DNA of 31,536 nucleotides from NCBI GenBank assembly GCA_964540695.1, contig CAZINS010000010.1, positions 1-31,536 of the forward strand. The letters run 5' to 3'. Shown in pieces: positions 31,401 through 31,536 of this stretch. Below the pieces are notes generated by a model that saw only the letters and a program-made list of their open reading frames with translations, ran no database searches and was not told the origin of the DNA. Position 1 is the first letter of the stretch; each line of letters starts with the position of its first letter. This stretch comes from DYGA01 sp964540695 (GTDB lineage Bacteria; Patescibacteriota; Patescibacteriia; S139-126). The translations under genes and the position numbers were made by a program.

Positions 31401-31460
31401 GGGTACGGAAATTTTTGTTTCATTTAAAACCGGCTTCCTAAGAGCCGGATATTTTATTTT
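31393..31460 (+). promoter_or_regulatory. Candidate attenuator: antiterminator/terminator switch before tRNA-Asn
   Basis: The terminator-like hairpin is CCGGCT (31430-31435) with AGCCGG (31443-31448), followed by ATATTTTATTTT. The alternative helix pairs GGCCTTAGG (31393-31401) with CCTAAG-A-GCC (31437-31446), nine pairs with one bulged A, and takes over the terminator loop and 3' arm. A ribosome at the leader stop codon would cover 31393-31401 and favour the terminator; one stalled on the Asn codons would leave it free and favour readthrough. Confidence 0.5.
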
Positions 31461-31461
31461 A

Positions 31462-31536
31462 TGCCGAGTAGTTCAAAGGTAGAACGCTACGCTGTTAACG
31501 TAGATGTTGCAGGTTCGAGTCCTGCCTCGGCAGCCA
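31462..31536 (+). tRNA. tRNA-Asn (anticodon GUU)
   Basis: Cloverleaf with acceptor TGCCGAG/CTCGGCA, short D loop (GTTC AAAGGTA GAAC), anticodon stem CTACG/CGTAG with loop CTGTTAA (anticodon GTT), T arm GCAGG/CCTGC with TTCGAGT, G discriminator and encoded CCA. The U1-A72 pair with G73 is normal for bacterial tRNA-Asn. It ends exactly at the window edge, so anything co-transcribed downstream is unseen. Confidence 0.98.

Noticed and set aside
31391..31460. T-box riboswitch before tRNA-Asn
   Set aside because: AGGGGTACGG at 31399-31408 faintly recalls the T-box core, but the conserved T-box sequence and specifier stem are missing, and the region is too short. The leader-peptide model fits better.

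Overview
The window looks like a piece of a small, AT-rich genome of the Candidate Phyla Radiation (Patescibacteria, probably Parcubacteria-like). The main lineage clues are the str-S10-spc ribosomal protein supercluster with no room for rpmD (L30) between rpsE and rplO, and sparse Shine-Dalgarno sites. Lysine-rich tails on several ribosomal proteins fit this too. TGA is used as a normal stop codon. The lineage is inferred from gene content; no rRNA gene is present.

Layout. 1-1065 is the 3' end of a large secreted or surface protein with GxVGIG-type repeats. On the minus strand follow a small secreted protein with a type IX secretion (T9SS) sorting domain (1113-1994) and a nitronate monooxygenase-family flavoenzyme (2138-3208). 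From a promoter near 3294 the plus strand carries rpsL-rpsG-fusA, a 95-residue unknown gene, tuf (with its own strong promoter), and rpsJ. The long S10-spc run follows, from rplC to secY, and ends at a strong terminator at 19201-19233. Next come adk-map-ruvX, a polyprenyl-phosphate sugar-1-phosphate transferase and a DUF192 lipoprotein, then rplU with its own promoter and terminator. dnaB-ybaB-recR lie on the minus strand. A membrane-anchored lytic transglycosylase, tRNA-Lys(UUU), a NhaD/UIT-like antiporter, a P2-type cation ATPase and tRNA-Asn(GUU) complete the plus strand. I saw no CRISPR array, insertion sequence, prophage or rRNA, and no gene-free stretch exceeds 300 bases.

How it works together. 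Most of the window is translation machinery: ribosomal proteins, EF-G, EF-Tu, two tRNAs, the SecY channel and methionine aminopeptidase. DNA maintenance genes (dnaB, recR, ruvX) and envelope or ion-homeostasis genes fill the rest.

The most interesting signal is at the right edge. A consensus promoter is followed at the predicted transcription start by a 16-codon ORF with five consecutive Asn codons. After it come two mutually exclusive RNA helices, one a terminator-like hairpin, and then the tRNA-Asn gene. This has the logic of a classical leader-peptide attenuator, but placed on a tRNA gene. Two further leaders, before rpsL and between rpsJ and rplC, also contain terminator-like hairpins with competing folds, which suggests that attenuation is used repeatedly in this genome.
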